From Paenibacillus nasutitermitis (GTDB taxonomy: Bacteria > Bacillota > Bacilli > Paenibacillales > Paenibacillaceae): DNA of 64,000 bases. The DNA is taken from NCBI RefSeq assembly GCF_014641075.1, contig NZ_BMHP01000001.1:496001-560000 (forward strand), read 5' to 3'. The translations under genes and the position numbers were made by a program. Below, piece by piece: positions 43,201 through 50,543 of this stretch (positions are counted from its first letter, which is position 1; each line of letters begins with the position of its first letter). The notes beneath the pieces were generated by a model. It saw only the letters and a list, made by a program, of their open reading frames with translations. It made no database searches and was not told the origin of the DNA.

Positions 43201-44369
43201 CTGCCCCGACGCCGGATATTCCTGTCTTCCAGGCATCCAAAGATTTTTCTTGGTTACAAGGACAAAAAGGATGGTTTTACGGTCAGCAAAGCGGAAGTAC
43301 CTACTCCAGGATGACTTGGGATAATACGAAGTATGAATGGAAAGGTGCATATACGTTTAACACGTTATTATCACCAACGTTTATGCATCCAGATACCAAT
43401 GACACCGTAAAATCATGGAAAGCTCCTAAACCGGGTACTATAAGAATTACAGGCAACGTTGCAAAAGCTGATGCCGGCGGCGGTGACGGAATAAACGTAA
43501 AAATCGTTAAAAACAGCTCGCAGGTCTGGCCAGCATCGGGGTGGCAATTTATCGGGGCAACAGACAAGACGGGTTATAATTTTGATAAAACGGTAAACAT
43601 AGCACAAGGTGACACGATTCATTTCATTCTTAATAAAAACGGAGATAATTATAATGATTTGACAAATTGGAACCCGAAAATCGAATATACCGTTGTATCG
43701 GATCCTTCAATAAAAGGCAGTTGGAAATTGAATGAGAACACAGGTACTACTGCTGGGGATTCTTCGAATATTGGAAATCATGGGCTACTAACGAATAGCC
43801 CGGTTTGGACGACGGGAAAAGCTGGTAGTGCGATTAATTTTGACGGTGTGAACAGTTTTGTGAATGTACCGAATTCAGCGTCGCTTGAAAATTTACAGGA
43901 AGGGGATTATACACTCGCTGCTTGGTTTAAAGCCGACACGATCCCTTCGGGCACTGGATCGGATAACAACGCGTTGTATGGTATTGTCATGAAACCAGGG
44001 TATCATCTGGGTCTCGCCTATGGTAGTGATCAAAAACTGATGTTGATTCATTATTTGAGTAATGGTGCAAATGTTGAGGCCAAAACAGCGACGACCTATG
44101 CACCTGGAACATGGTATCACGTCGCTGGTGTTGTCAGCAAAGAGAAGGGTACAGCAGAAATATATGTGAACGGCTCCTTAAAGCATACAGCCACATTTAC
44201 TCCAGGCACTTCTGCAAAAGAATATAACACATCTCCTTGGTATATCGGTATAGCAAATCCAGGTGCTTCCACTTACCGATGGTCAACGGATGGAAGCATT
44301 GACGAGGTAATGATGTACAATAAGGCGCTGTCTGATGCTGAAGTTACAGCCTTGTACAACTCATACTAA
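40266..44369 (+). CDS. Large secreted GH36/clan-D-like glycosidase with Fn3, two tandem repeat modules and a LamG domain
   Basis: 1367 aa. ATG 40266 is 8 nt after GGGGAGGG. Signal peptide to about residue 31 (HVSAES). The N-terminal beta domain and barrel resemble alpha-galactosidase-type enzymes: NFWIDDDWYDKKGNW, MSFTVWYPSYH, and MWRNDGQPVY with a candidate nucleophile Asp, then GVASGAETLS. An Fn3-like domain follows at about 729-820, and two very similar modules at about 824-975 and 987-1141 (both with HPDTNDTV.(A/S)WKAP and VKNSSQ.WPA.GWQ-like blocks). A LamG/concanavalin-like domain spans 1148-1367. It probably digests a galactoside-like polysaccharide outside the cell for the upstream transporter. 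Confidence 0.8.
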   Translation: MVLKKALANICVICLVSVIVFLIPAYSHVSAESSGDAYINYDSVSKSWTLGTGRVEKVLQLNGSGQYLLKSFKNKMTSREYIQNGQISDEFSIKVGSVTYTGSSTGWTYDAHAITTLSQGELQLVVTFHNSVIKVSRTYIVYPSTGVIQEWSDFQNVSGSNQTFINPSMFRQRIMMNDISSTDFHYMTGGMNFTGSHVLKTVAASGGYARTFDSYDASETMTVDGQCCGQWNNPKYEGSAIYNQFFALRNRGQSDGVFLTFDYLGHWNSEMGNFSGNFLMNGKVIMPGKTVANNASITSPKSMTGTFQGDVDDMGNTILDYIYRYKWDYTRSSYFGQIKASQWLGMQAAPNVAQTPNAFQAINNARYIGADNFWIDDDWYDKKGNWNTIYGDDFKAINDYAAKNGMSFTVWYPSYHADAASTLLVEHPEYQTANDENSYYGYHLNNARTDVMNWQKNFLNGKQSEWGPHMWRNDGQPVYPAGGYVDWAHNTTVGDDNDALAQSNHFYDLLKQFKTDNPNAGIFGVASGAETLSIESVRYTDVQQLSDGYVNHLSGYWTSLIAPLDKLLSGAATENANWQSYSKNNRGNLSQTWFVQMNDASAAADKEGWRKDIDLYHYLQSIGVAGRWSKVYRPTVSSGDQTYYLQKMSNDNSKGYVTIRHDNSKIGSNVIVYPKGLIAGTSYTITSLEGSIAAATNTGSYWMSNGIPLTPLKRGEVLFFNVPNRPGAGADSTAPSAPSNVTKAQSSYLGKGGVEINWAAGNDDNWVSYYEVLRNGAVIDKVAKGTFYFDKYGTKVDSYQVRTVDGDGNVSSSSTASAVNSSVYKIEADFSSTQGRNNWYYMEKNGSSYSNMTWNGSAWKGAGTYNLIWEPGQLHPDTNDTVLAWKAPSAGTVRISGNVLKHISGGDGVKVKMIKNSSQLWPAAGWQSISGEDIIGFNHDIVTTVALNDMIYFVVNKNGDNTFDETTWMPAIAYNSSTPAPTPDIPVFQASKDFSWLQGQKGWFYGQQSGSTYSRMTWDNTKYEWKGAYTFNTLLSPTFMHPDTNDTVKSWKAPKPGTIRITGNVAKADAGGGDGINVKIVKNSSQVWPASGWQFIGATDKTGYNFDKTVNIAQGDTIHFILNKNGDNYNDLTNWNPKIEYTVVSDPSIKGSWKLNENTGTTAGDSSNIGNHGLLTNSPVWTTGKAGSAINFDGVNSFVNVPNSASLENLQEGDYTLAAWFKADTIPSGTGSDNNALYGIVMKPGYHLGLAYGSDQKLMLIHYLSNGANVEAKTATTYAPGTWYHVAGVVSKEKGTAEIYVNGSLKHTATFTPGTSAKEYNTSPWYIGIANPGASTYRWSTDGSIDEVMMYNKALSDAEVTALYNSY

Positions 44370-44382
44370 CATAAAGTGCCCC

Positions 44383-44421
44383 GCGGCAGCTGGCTAAAAC
44401 AACGGCTGCCGCTTCTTTTTT
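44383..44421 (+). terminator. Rho-independent terminator after the GH36-like gene
   Basis: GCGGCAGC (44383-44390) pairs with GCTGCCGC (44405-44412), followed by TTCTTTTTT. Confidence 0.92.
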
Positions 44422-44480
44422 ATCCTTAGTATGGCTTCATCCCGTATTGCTGAGACACCATTCAATTATGGAGCAGCCAG

Positions 44481-44597
44481 ATGCCTGAAGGAATAACGGT
44501 GGCGCACATCTATCTTGTCATCGTCAAGGTCGTTGGAAAAAAACTTACCAGCATAGAGCTTCCCCGTTCGGCAAACGCTATAAGCGGGCGCAAATGA
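44481..44597 (+). pseudogene. Possible N-terminal fragment of a formamidopyrimidine-DNA glycosylase-like gene
   Basis: Starting at ATG 44481, 38 codons read MPEGITVAHIYLVIVKVVGK, then KLTSIELPRSANAISGRK and stop. This resembles the first strand and helix of Fpg/Nei proteins (MPE..., VVGK.I..VE). Nothing of the remaining 200 or more residues follows. It may be a leftover, or chance. Confidence 0.25.
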
Positions 44598-44625
44598 TAC
44601 AGAGCTACGAAACGGAGGATGGCAT

Positions 44626-45303
44626 ATGCAGCGTAAATGGATCATGCTCATCGCAGTGGTTTCATTGATGGTTTTGCCGGCTGGCTGCTCAAGAAATCAG
44701 GGGCATCTGGGCAATAAAAACATTCAGCAAAACAGTATCACGTATGATATGAATGGCAATATGATGAACAAACGTTTTGCCAATGATCAGCTGAACGACA
44801 CCAATCGGATGGACGGCCGCAGGCTCAACAGCAATAATATTATCGGGGCCCATAAGAATTACCGACTGGAAATGAGCAGTGAAATCGCGGACCGGATTAG
44901 GGAAATCAAAGAGATCGACACCTCGTACGTCATGCTGGCGGAAAATAATGCTTATGTCGCCGTAACCTTAAAGGACTCGGCCGGGAGCGGACAGTCTGGT
45001 GCTTTGTCAGCACAACAAAACACGCCTAAAGGCAGAACGGCACAAAGTTATTTACGTCCTTTAATGGGTATGAGATCGAATGCGGCCAACATTGAGGTCG
45101 CCTCTGAACTGAAACAGAAGGTCGCTCAGAAGGTGCAGCAGATGGCTCCGCAGATTGAGCATGTTTATGTTTCGGCATCGCCCGATTTTGTCCACCGGAT
45201 GAACGCATATGCGGATGACGTCAAATTAGGCCACCCCATCCAGGCCTATATTACAGAATTTAATGCTATGGTCGACCGCATTTTTCCCACCCGATCCCGA
45301 TAA
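44626..45303 (+). CDS. YhcN/YlaJ family sporulation lipoprotein
   Basis: 225 aa from ATG 44626, 7 nt after CGGAGGA. The signal peptide ends in lipobox PAGC (SLMVLPAGCSRNQ). An Asn-rich low-complexity part is followed by the family's alpha/beta domain: SSEIADRIREIKEIDTSYVM, ENNAYVAVTLKD, then VASELKQKVAQKVQQMAPQI and VYVSASPDFVHRMNAYADD. Such proteins sit in the inner spore membrane and affect germination. It lies 2.2 kb upstream of gerE. Confidence 0.9.
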   Translation: MQRKWIMLIAVVSLMVLPAGCSRNQGHLGNKNIQQNSITYDMNGNMMNKRFANDQLNDTNRMDGRRLNSNNIIGAHKNYRLEMSSEIADRIREIKEIDTSYVMLAENNAYVAVTLKDSAGSGQSGALSAQQNTPKGRTAQSYLRPLMGMRSNAANIEVASELKQKVAQKVQQMAPQIEHVYVSASPDFVHRMNAYADDVKLGHPIQAYITEFNAMVDRIFPTRSR

Positions 45304-45309
45304 CGAAAC

Positions 45310-45363
45310 GAACAACCACATGCAGCGAGCTGCACAAGCTCTTGCGGATGGTTGTTCTTTTTT
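45310..45363 (+). terminator. Rho-independent terminator after yhcN-like gene
   Basis: GAACAACCA (45310-45318) pairs with TGGTTGTTC (45349-45357), with an inner hairpin and TTTTTT after it. It also lies between convergent genes. Confidence 0.9.
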
Positions 45364-45378
45364 CTGGGGAACTTGCAT

Positions 45379-46236
45379 TTAATCCGTTACTAATGCGGAA
45401 CAGAACTGGCTTAGACTGGTTCCCATCTTGCTTTTGAACATACGACCAAATGTATGAACATCGGAGTAGCCGACAGCGCAGGCGATTTCGCTGATGGACA
45501 TATTGGTCTGAACGGCAAGCTCCTTGGCTCGTTCAATCCGGACCTGGCTTAAATATTCGAACGGGGTTACCCCGAACGCGGCACGAAATTTTACGATAAT
45601 GTAATTCCGGCTCAGGCCAGAGAGCTCCTCCAATTCATGATGGGTCATTTCGCGGTTGAAATGGGCAGCTATATGATTGCGGATCAGCACCATTTTGGTT
45701 TTAATTTTATGCTGCCCTTCTGTCGTGGTTTCAAGCTCCTGCTTCCATTGGGACAGCTCGGCGAGCAGCTCCATCAGAAGCCCCTGGCATTGAGAATGGT
45801 GACTAAGGCCTGGCTGATGATAATGGGTAATCAGCTGCGTTAATTTCTTCTCTATCGCAAGGCCATTGAAATTGCCCAGCAGCCGGTTCTCTCCCAGAAG
45901 CCGCTGTACGGGATAATCCGAATCTCCAAAATGAAATAAAATGGAGATACAGATATACGGCTCGCCCGGAAGCTTCCTGAGCTCATGCAGCTGATAGGGG
46001 GAATGATAAATCAAATCACCCCGGCGGGTAACAATCGTATGTCCCTCGATCTCGTATTCGGCGCTCCCTTCCACTACATACTGAAACTGGTAATTGCTCA
46101 GCCTGCGTGGCGGTATTCCCCAATCAACGGGTGAGTGGAACAAATGGGCAAGGGTGATATAGGGGGGGAAGAAATACATGCCGGCAGCATGCTCAGGCAG
46201 GGAATGAACAATTATGGGCGTTGATTCATCGGACAT
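45379..46236 (-). CDS. AraC family transcriptional regulator
   Basis: 285 aa. The second ATG (46236) is 8 nt from AAGGAG; the first (46242) is only 2 nt away. The N-terminal cupin sensing domain (LSNYQFQYVVEGSAEYEIEG, GDLIYHSPYQLHELRK) is followed by a C-terminal HTH pair (MTHHELEELSGLSRNYIIVKF, MSISEIACAVGYSDVHTFGR). It is divergent from the PhyH gene across 166 bp and most likely controls it. Confidence 0.9.
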   Translation of the reverse strand: MSDESTPIIVHSLPEHAAGMYFFPPYITLAHLFHSPVDWGIPPRRLSNYQFQYVVEGSAEYEIEGHTIVTRRGDLIYHSPYQLHELRKLPGEPYICISILFHFGDSDYPVQRLLGENRLLGNFNGLAIEKKLTQLITHYHQPGLSHHSQCQGLLMELLAELSQWKQELETTTEGQHKIKTKMVLIRNHIAAHFNREMTHHELEELSGLSRNYIIVKFRAAFGVTPFEYLSQVRIERAKELAVQTNMSISEIACAVGYSDVHTFGRMFKSKMGTSLSQFCSALVTD

Positions 46237-46402
46237 TGCCATATCTCCTTAGGGAAAATGATAACGCTGTCAAGATGAAGTGATTATAATAAAGGAGAGT
46301 GATTTTAGCAACCTTTTTGTTACTTTCAGCTAAATACATCGACCTCTTTCTTCTCTTATACTACAGATAACAACTTTCTACACGAAGAAGGAGAGAGCAA
46401 AT

Positions 46403-47317
46403 ATGAAGACGTCTAAGATTGAAATGCCGGTCGTAGATGCACAGCTGCAGGACTGCATTAATGAAGAGCAGGCGAAGTTTTTTCTGGATAACGGTTTCCT
46501 GGTCATCCGCAATGTCCTCAAGGGCGAGGAGCTGAAGCTGATTCAGTCCGAAATGACCACGCTTTATGACAAAGGCGTGGCCGGGACAGACGGAGACCCG
46601 GATTATATGTACAGCAAGGGTGTGAAATCTGGCCAACAGGTGCTCAAACGGGTTGAATACGTCATTGACAAAAGCGATCCTATGAAGGTGCTGTTGGGCC
46701 ATCCTTTTATCCTTCGTTCCGTAGAGAAGCTGCAAGGACCCAATTTTATCCCCACCTGGGACTCCATGGTGCTCAAAGCCCCCGACGAGGGCATCATTGT
46801 GCCATGGCATCGCGATGCGGCTGTGCCTGAAGGCTGCGAGGATAAACGCCCGATCTTTAATGTAGACTTTTATTTGGACGAAGCGGATTTGCAGACTTGT
46901 TTATGGGTCATTCCGGGGAGCAGCAACTGGTCTGCCGAAGAGGCGGATGAACGCTGCAAGCGTCCGGGCTTCTCGACGGAAGACGCCATTCCGGTGCCGA
47001 TGCAGCCGGGAGATGTCATTTTCCATAATATACTCGTACTGCATGGTTCCCCTGATGGCGACGGCAATCCGATGAGGCGTACCGTCTATTATGAATTCCG
47101 TCCAGGTGAAATCGAGGCGGGATTCGGGCCGCATACGCTCGAGTATCTGGCACTCAAGCAGAACGTGCTGCTGGACTGCATTGAACGGCGCAAACAGGCT
47201 GCGTATACCGAAGGCGAGACGTCCTTTGCCTACAAGCCTACGGGGGGCTTTGCGATCAAGCGGGCAACCAAGCCGCAGCAGTACCGTTACCCCCATGAAA
47301 GCTACTGGCGGCAATAA
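46403..47317 (+). CDS. Phytanoyl-CoA dioxygenase (PhyH) family Fe(II)/2-oxoglutarate oxygenase
   Basis: 304 aa, ATG behind AAGGAGAG. The iron triad is visible as HRD in IIVPWHRDAAVPEG and the distal His in ILVLHGSPDGD. The 2-oxoglutarate-binding Arg lies in MRRTVYYEFRPGE. PGDVIFHN precedes the distal His as usual. It hydroxylates a small, unidentified substrate. Divergent from an AraC regulator, it may serve a catabolic pathway. Confidence 0.88.
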   Translation: MKTSKIEMPVVDAQLQDCINEEQAKFFLDNGFLVIRNVLKGEELKLIQSEMTTLYDKGVAGTDGDPDYMYSKGVKSGQQVLKRVEYVIDKSDPMKVLLGHPFILRSVEKLQGPNFIPTWDSMVLKAPDEGIIVPWHRDAAVPEGCEDKRPIFNVDFYLDEADLQTCLWVIPGSSNWSAEEADERCKRPGFSTEDAIPVPMQPGDVIFHNILVLHGSPDGDGNPMRRTVYYEFRPGEIEAGFGPHTLEYLALKQNVLLDCIERRKQAAYTEGETSFAYKPTGGFAIKRATKPQQYRYPHESYWRQ

Positions 47318-47373
47318 GCTCCTGGAGTGTGAGGGAAAGCGATCCTGAAGACTATCCAATATCCGAATATCCG

Positions 47374-47414
47374 AAAAAAGAGGCCGGCCATGATCTTCAT
47401 GGCTTCTTTTTTTT
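47374..47414 (+). terminator. Terminator after the PhyH gene
   Basis: AAAAAAGAGGCC...CCATGA (from 47374) pairs imperfectly with TCATGGCTTCTTTTTTTT (ending 47414). It separates PhyH from gerE. Confidence 0.8.
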
Positions 47415-47442
47415 GCGTACCGCCCAATTTTAATCGGAATCG

Positions 47443-47471
47443 CACCACTGCAAGCGCCCCTTCATATGATA
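47443..47471 (+). promoter_or_regulatory. Candidate sigma-K promoter of gerE
   Basis: CACC (47443-47446) as -35, 16 bp, then CATATGATA (47463-47471), an exact match to the sigma-K -10 pattern CATANNNTA. It lies 64 bp before the gerE TTG. In B. subtilis gerE is transcribed by sigma-K in the mother cell. Confidence 0.65.
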
Positions 47472-47534
47472 AGTTGACTGTATCCCTTAACCTTGTTAAA
47501 CCATAAAAACCCGAGCAAGGAGGGGTGACAAACA

Positions 47535-47683
47535 TTGAAGGGTAGCGACCAGAAAAGCAAGTTTCTACTAACCCATCGTGAACGCGAGGTTTTTGAATTA
47601 TTGGTACAGGACAAAACGACCAGAGATATCGCACAGCAGTTGTTTATAAGTGAAAAAACTGTGCGGAATCACATATCTAACGT
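47535..47683 (+). CDS. gerE: gerE, 5' part (interrupted by an intervening element)
   Basis: GerE is the last mother-cell regulator of spore-coat genes, a 74-aa LuxR-type HTH protein. From TTG 47535 (ribosome site AAGGAGGGG) this part encodes residues 1-50: LLTHREREVFELLVQDKTTR, DIAQQLFISEKTVRNHISNV. Reading past 47683 gives an unrelated 14-residue tail and a stop at 47729, so the second half of the HTH unit and the dimer helix are missing. The missing part is at 50558-50633. Joined at the 14-bp repeat, the two make 225 nt coding for 74 residues. Confidence 0.95.
47670..47683 (+). repeat. attL: Left att core of the gerE intervening element
   Basis: CACATATCTAACGT, identical to 50544-50557. 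It lies inside gerE codons 46-50. The crossover must occur within it. Confidence 0.92.
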
Positions 47684-47705
47684 AATATGCATTGAAGCAC
47701 ACAAT

Positions 47706-47736
47706 AAAAAAAGAAGCCTATTCTTCTGAAGGCTTC
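47706..47736 (-). terminator. Terminator of the DUF2935 gene
   Basis: On the minus strand GAAGCC (47736-47731) pairs with GGCTTC (47718-47713), followed by seven T residues (47712-47706). Confidence 0.82.
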
Positions 47737-47765
47737 TCAGATTACTACCCGACTTAACAAGGCAC

Positions 47766-48578
47766 TCAATGGGGATGATTCGATGGCTGCTTGCCTGTCA
47801 AACTATTTTCGAACATGTCTATGATTTCCAGAAAATGTTCGGCTTCACGGAAGACGTGATCGGCCAATAACGGATGAATAATGCTTTTGATTTTACAGGC
47901 TTCGATTAAATCACGGGCTGTTTTTTTGAAATCGCGAAGAGCTGTAACGGATACTCGATTCTGATCCAGAAATTGGTCCAGCAAGGGTACGGTTTGCGAT
48001 TGTGGCCGCATAGACTCCAAGTCCTTCGCCTGGAATAACAATTGGTCGAATTCTTGTCCGAAGTGATTTGCTTGTTCAACCAGCTTCCGTTCAGACGGAT
48101 CCAGCAAGTGACTGATAAATTTGGCATGGTCGGCCATGATTCTCAGGAAAAACACATTCTCGTCAATGATGGCATCAGCTAACGGTGCTAACCGCCCCTC
48201 ATTTAATTCCCGTAACTGGTTTCGGAAATAATTAGCCTCCCTGCTTACATGATCAACGAGCAAGGGGAAATTATTGGCGCCGGGAAGCTTGCAGCTAAGT
48301 ATTAAACCAAGTACTTTTCTCTTAAAGGCCCAAATATAGGACACGGCATTGTAGACCTCTTGATTGAAGCTTTTGATTACAGCCGGATCTGTTCCCAATG
48401 TGTATGCATTAGCCCTGTTTTCAATCGCCTCAAAGATGGAATAAAACTGATTGGCCTCATTAATTAATTGGGTGTCTTCACATCGAAAACCTAATCGAAG
48501 AAACAAAGAATGCTCTTTCATAATCCTCGACCAAAATCGAATTTCCTCTAAGGAACGTGCAACAAATAAATCGGACAG
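47766..48578 (-). CDS. DUF2935 domain protein carried by the element, probable CTG start
   Basis: Two four-helix units give EEIRFWSRIMKEHSLFLRLG, DENVFFLRIMADHAKFISHL (with LDPSE following) and ADHVFREAEHFLEIID, the DUF2935 pattern with paired His/Glu residues that may bind metal. From the first ATG (48521) the N-terminus of the family would be lost. The frame extends to a CTG at 48578, 8 nt after GGGAGG, giving SDLFVARSLEEIRFWSR in front. An ATG in another frame also lies in that gap. Full length would be 270 aa. Role in the element is unknown; it may be cargo. Confidence 0.78.
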   Translation of the reverse strand: MSDLFVARSLEEIRFWSRIMKEHSLFLRLGFRCEDTQLINEANQFYSIFEAIENRANAYTLGTDPAVIKSFNQEVYNAVSYIWAFKRKVLGLILSCKLPGANNFPLLVDHVSREANYFRNQLRELNEGRLAPLADAIIDENVFFLRIMADHAKFISHLLDPSERKLVEQANHFGQEFDQLLFQAKDLESMRPQSQTVPLLDQFLDQNRVSVTALRDFKKTARDLIEACKIKSIIHPLLADHVFREAEHFLEIIDMFENSLTGKQPSNHPH

Positions 48579-48726
48579 TCATAACACCTCCCTTTGATTC
48601 CGCTCTTCTTCTAAATGTATGAGGGTGTATCTTGGTCATATACCGTTTGGTCATCATAAAAAACAACTGACAAAACAGGGGCAACATGACCATGCCTTTG
48701 CTCATAACCTAATACGGGTGATGGCC

Positions 48727-48918
48727 ATGGGCAGACGACCAGCGATTAGCCGGGGCGCAAAGAAAAAAGTGAAAATTAACTTCAATCCTGTCGAAGGCGA
48801 GATATTGGACGCAATTGCCAAAGCAATCGAACCCCAAGTAAATGCTGTATTAGCAAAGCATGGAGCAAGCCTGCGAATCAGTGTTAAAGAAATTTTGCGA
48901 AACCATGCAAAGGGGTGA
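48727..48918 (+). CDS. Small basic ribbon-helix-helix-like protein before the recombinase
   Basis: 63 aa from ATG 48727, 6 nt after GGGTG; an ATG at 48721 overlaps this site. The sequence MGRRPAISRGAKKKVKINFN, then PVEGEILDAIAKAIEP, has a basic arm, a beta-like strand and a helix, as in RHH DNA-binding proteins. It lies 9 bp upstream of the recombinase, so it could be a recombination directionality factor or regulator. Assignment is tentative. Confidence 0.55.
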   Translation: MGRRPAISRGAKKKVKINFNPVEGEILDAIAKAIEPQVNAVLAKHGASLRISVKEILRNHAKG

Positions 48919-48927
48919 TCGGTCTGA

Positions 48928-50523
48928 ATGCAAAAAACAAAACTGGCGAAAAAAAAGGGGGCGCGTGCTTATGTTCGCGTCTCTACTTTAAAAGAGTCGC
49001 AGAAGGACAGCCCTGAACATCAAGAAGGACTCATACGTGAAACAGCTGGGGGCGAAGGAATAGAAATTGAGCATGTTTACCTGGATAAGGGGACAGCTAC
49101 AAATATCATCGATCGTGAGGATGTTCAAAACATGATAGAGGATGCGAAGAGCGGGGAATTTGATACGATCTATTTCGCATCCTTATCCCGTTTTAGCAGA
49201 GATACATTGGATGCCGTGTCTCTTAAGCGGATTATGGTTAACGCGCTTGGCATCCGGCTTGTATCGATCGAGGATCTTTATGACTCTTCAAAGGATGATA
49301 ATGAGATGATTTTTACGATCATTTCATCAGTCAACCAAAAGCAGTCGGAGAACACGAGCACAGCGTCAAAACGGGGAATCAGGCAATCTGCGAAAAAGGG
49401 GAATTTCACAGGCACCATCGCTCCATATGGCTATAGAAAGGTCGTTATTGATGGCCGAAAAGCATTAGAAGTGGTTCCTGAAGAGGCTGCCATTGTCAGA
49501 GAAATATTTGATCTGTATGTGAATAGCAGCAGGGGGGAAAAAGCAATTGTGAATTACCTCAATAATGATAAGGAATTGCCAAGCCCCAAGGGTGGTTTAT
49601 GGGGCCTGACTTCCGTCCAGCGGATATTGCAAAATGACAATTATACCGGATATTTGAGTTTTGGCAAGATGGAAAGCCAAAAGGTATATGAAGACCTGAA
49701 TGATCTGCAAAACCGCCGAAAAAAATTGGTGCTGCGTGATCGGAGTCTCTGGGAGAAAACTGATTTTCAAACTCACGAAGCTATTATTTCACCAGAACTT
49801 TTTGAACAAGCTGTTATTATGCGGGATACCCGGGGCGGCGGTAAACGCGGGGGCCGGCGGGCTTTTGTTAACGTGTTTGCGAAAATGATTTTTTGCAAAG
49901 AGTGCGGGGCGGCTATAGTGACGATGGGATCCGGAAGAACATCCGACAAAACGAACGCCATTAAAATGTACCGGTACCTGATGTGCAGTCAACGAAGACG
50001 CCAAGGGGAGAAGGGCTGTTCAAATTCTGTATGGACTCCGTATGTTGAAACAAGGGATGCGATTATAGACGGAATAGCCGATCGAGTGGAACGGTTTGTC
50101 TCATTGGAGGATTCGAGCCTTACAACAGATTCAGCATCAGAGTTTAAGGAGATGGAATTTGAAAAGGAGACGAAAAAGCTTGAAAAAATGATTTCAGATC
50201 AAAGGAGGTTATTGTTCGAAGTTCGGAGGCAAAACCTGCTTGGAGTTTTATCACGTGAGCAATATACATTTGAGCGGGAACAATACGAGTTGGAAATAGC
50301 GGATTTAGAAAAAAAACAAGAGTCAATTCATCGAAAAACCAAGGATCGAAAAAACCGGAGCTTATACAGGAAAGAGATAAGGAATGCCTTTAGTATCCTG
50401 AGAAATGTAGAACTTGATGATCATGTTGAAAATACGAGGCTGACGCTGATGAAGCTTATCGATAAAATTGAAGTGGGAAAAAACGGAGAAGTGGATGTTT
50501 ATACGGTTCTTGGAAAACTCTGA
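48928..50523 (+). CDS. Large serine recombinase (SpoIVCA-like)
   Basis: 531 aa. The resolvase domain has RAYVRVSTLKESQKDSPEHQ with the catalytic Ser at about 19, and ASLSRFSRDTLDAVSLKRI with the conserved Arg residues. Next is the recombinase domain (GTIAPYGYRKV, GLTSVQRILQNDNYTGYLSF) and a zinc ribbon (FCKECGAAIV, then CSQRRRQGEKGCSN). A C-terminal coiled coil (about 415-490) controls synapsis direction. It would cut at the 14-bp repeat and either integrate or remove the element. It must be made before or during the mother-cell stage if gerE is to function. Confidence 0.95.
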   Translation: MQKTKLAKKKGARAYVRVSTLKESQKDSPEHQEGLIRETAGGEGIEIEHVYLDKGTATNIIDREDVQNMIEDAKSGEFDTIYFASLSRFSRDTLDAVSLKRIMVNALGIRLVSIEDLYDSSKDDNEMIFTIISSVNQKQSENTSTASKRGIRQSAKKGNFTGTIAPYGYRKVVIDGRKALEVVPEEAAIVREIFDLYVNSSRGEKAIVNYLNNDKELPSPKGGLWGLTSVQRILQNDNYTGYLSFGKMESQKVYEDLNDLQNRRKKLVLRDRSLWEKTDFQTHEAIISPELFEQAVIMRDTRGGGKRGGRRAFVNVFAKMIFCKECGAAIVTMGSGRTSDKTNAIKMYRYLMCSQRRRQGEKGCSNSVWTPYVETRDAIIDGIADRVERFVSLEDSSLTTDSASEFKEMEFEKETKKLEKMISDQRRLLFEVRRQNLLGVLSREQYTFEREQYELEIADLEKKQESIHRKTKDRKNRSLYRKEIRNAFSILRNVELDDHVENTRLTLMKLIDKIEVGKNGEVDVYTVLGKL

Positions 50524-50543
50524 TTGTTTTGCGTGCTTGAAAA

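Noticed and set aside
47535..47729. Functional short LuxR-type regulator as annotated by its own stop
   Set aside because: It stops matching GerE exactly at the att core and lacks the end of the HTH and the dimer helix.
48478..48705. Minus-strand frame starting at an ATG right after GGAGGTG in the element
   Set aside because: It gives an unrelated short peptide. The adjacent frame yields the DUF2935 N-terminus, so that frame is coding.
48928..50523. Transposase of an insertion sequence (IS607-like)
   Set aside because: It has the long zinc ribbon and coiled-coil form of large serine integrases, and the ends are a 14-bp identity restoring gerE, not IS ends.
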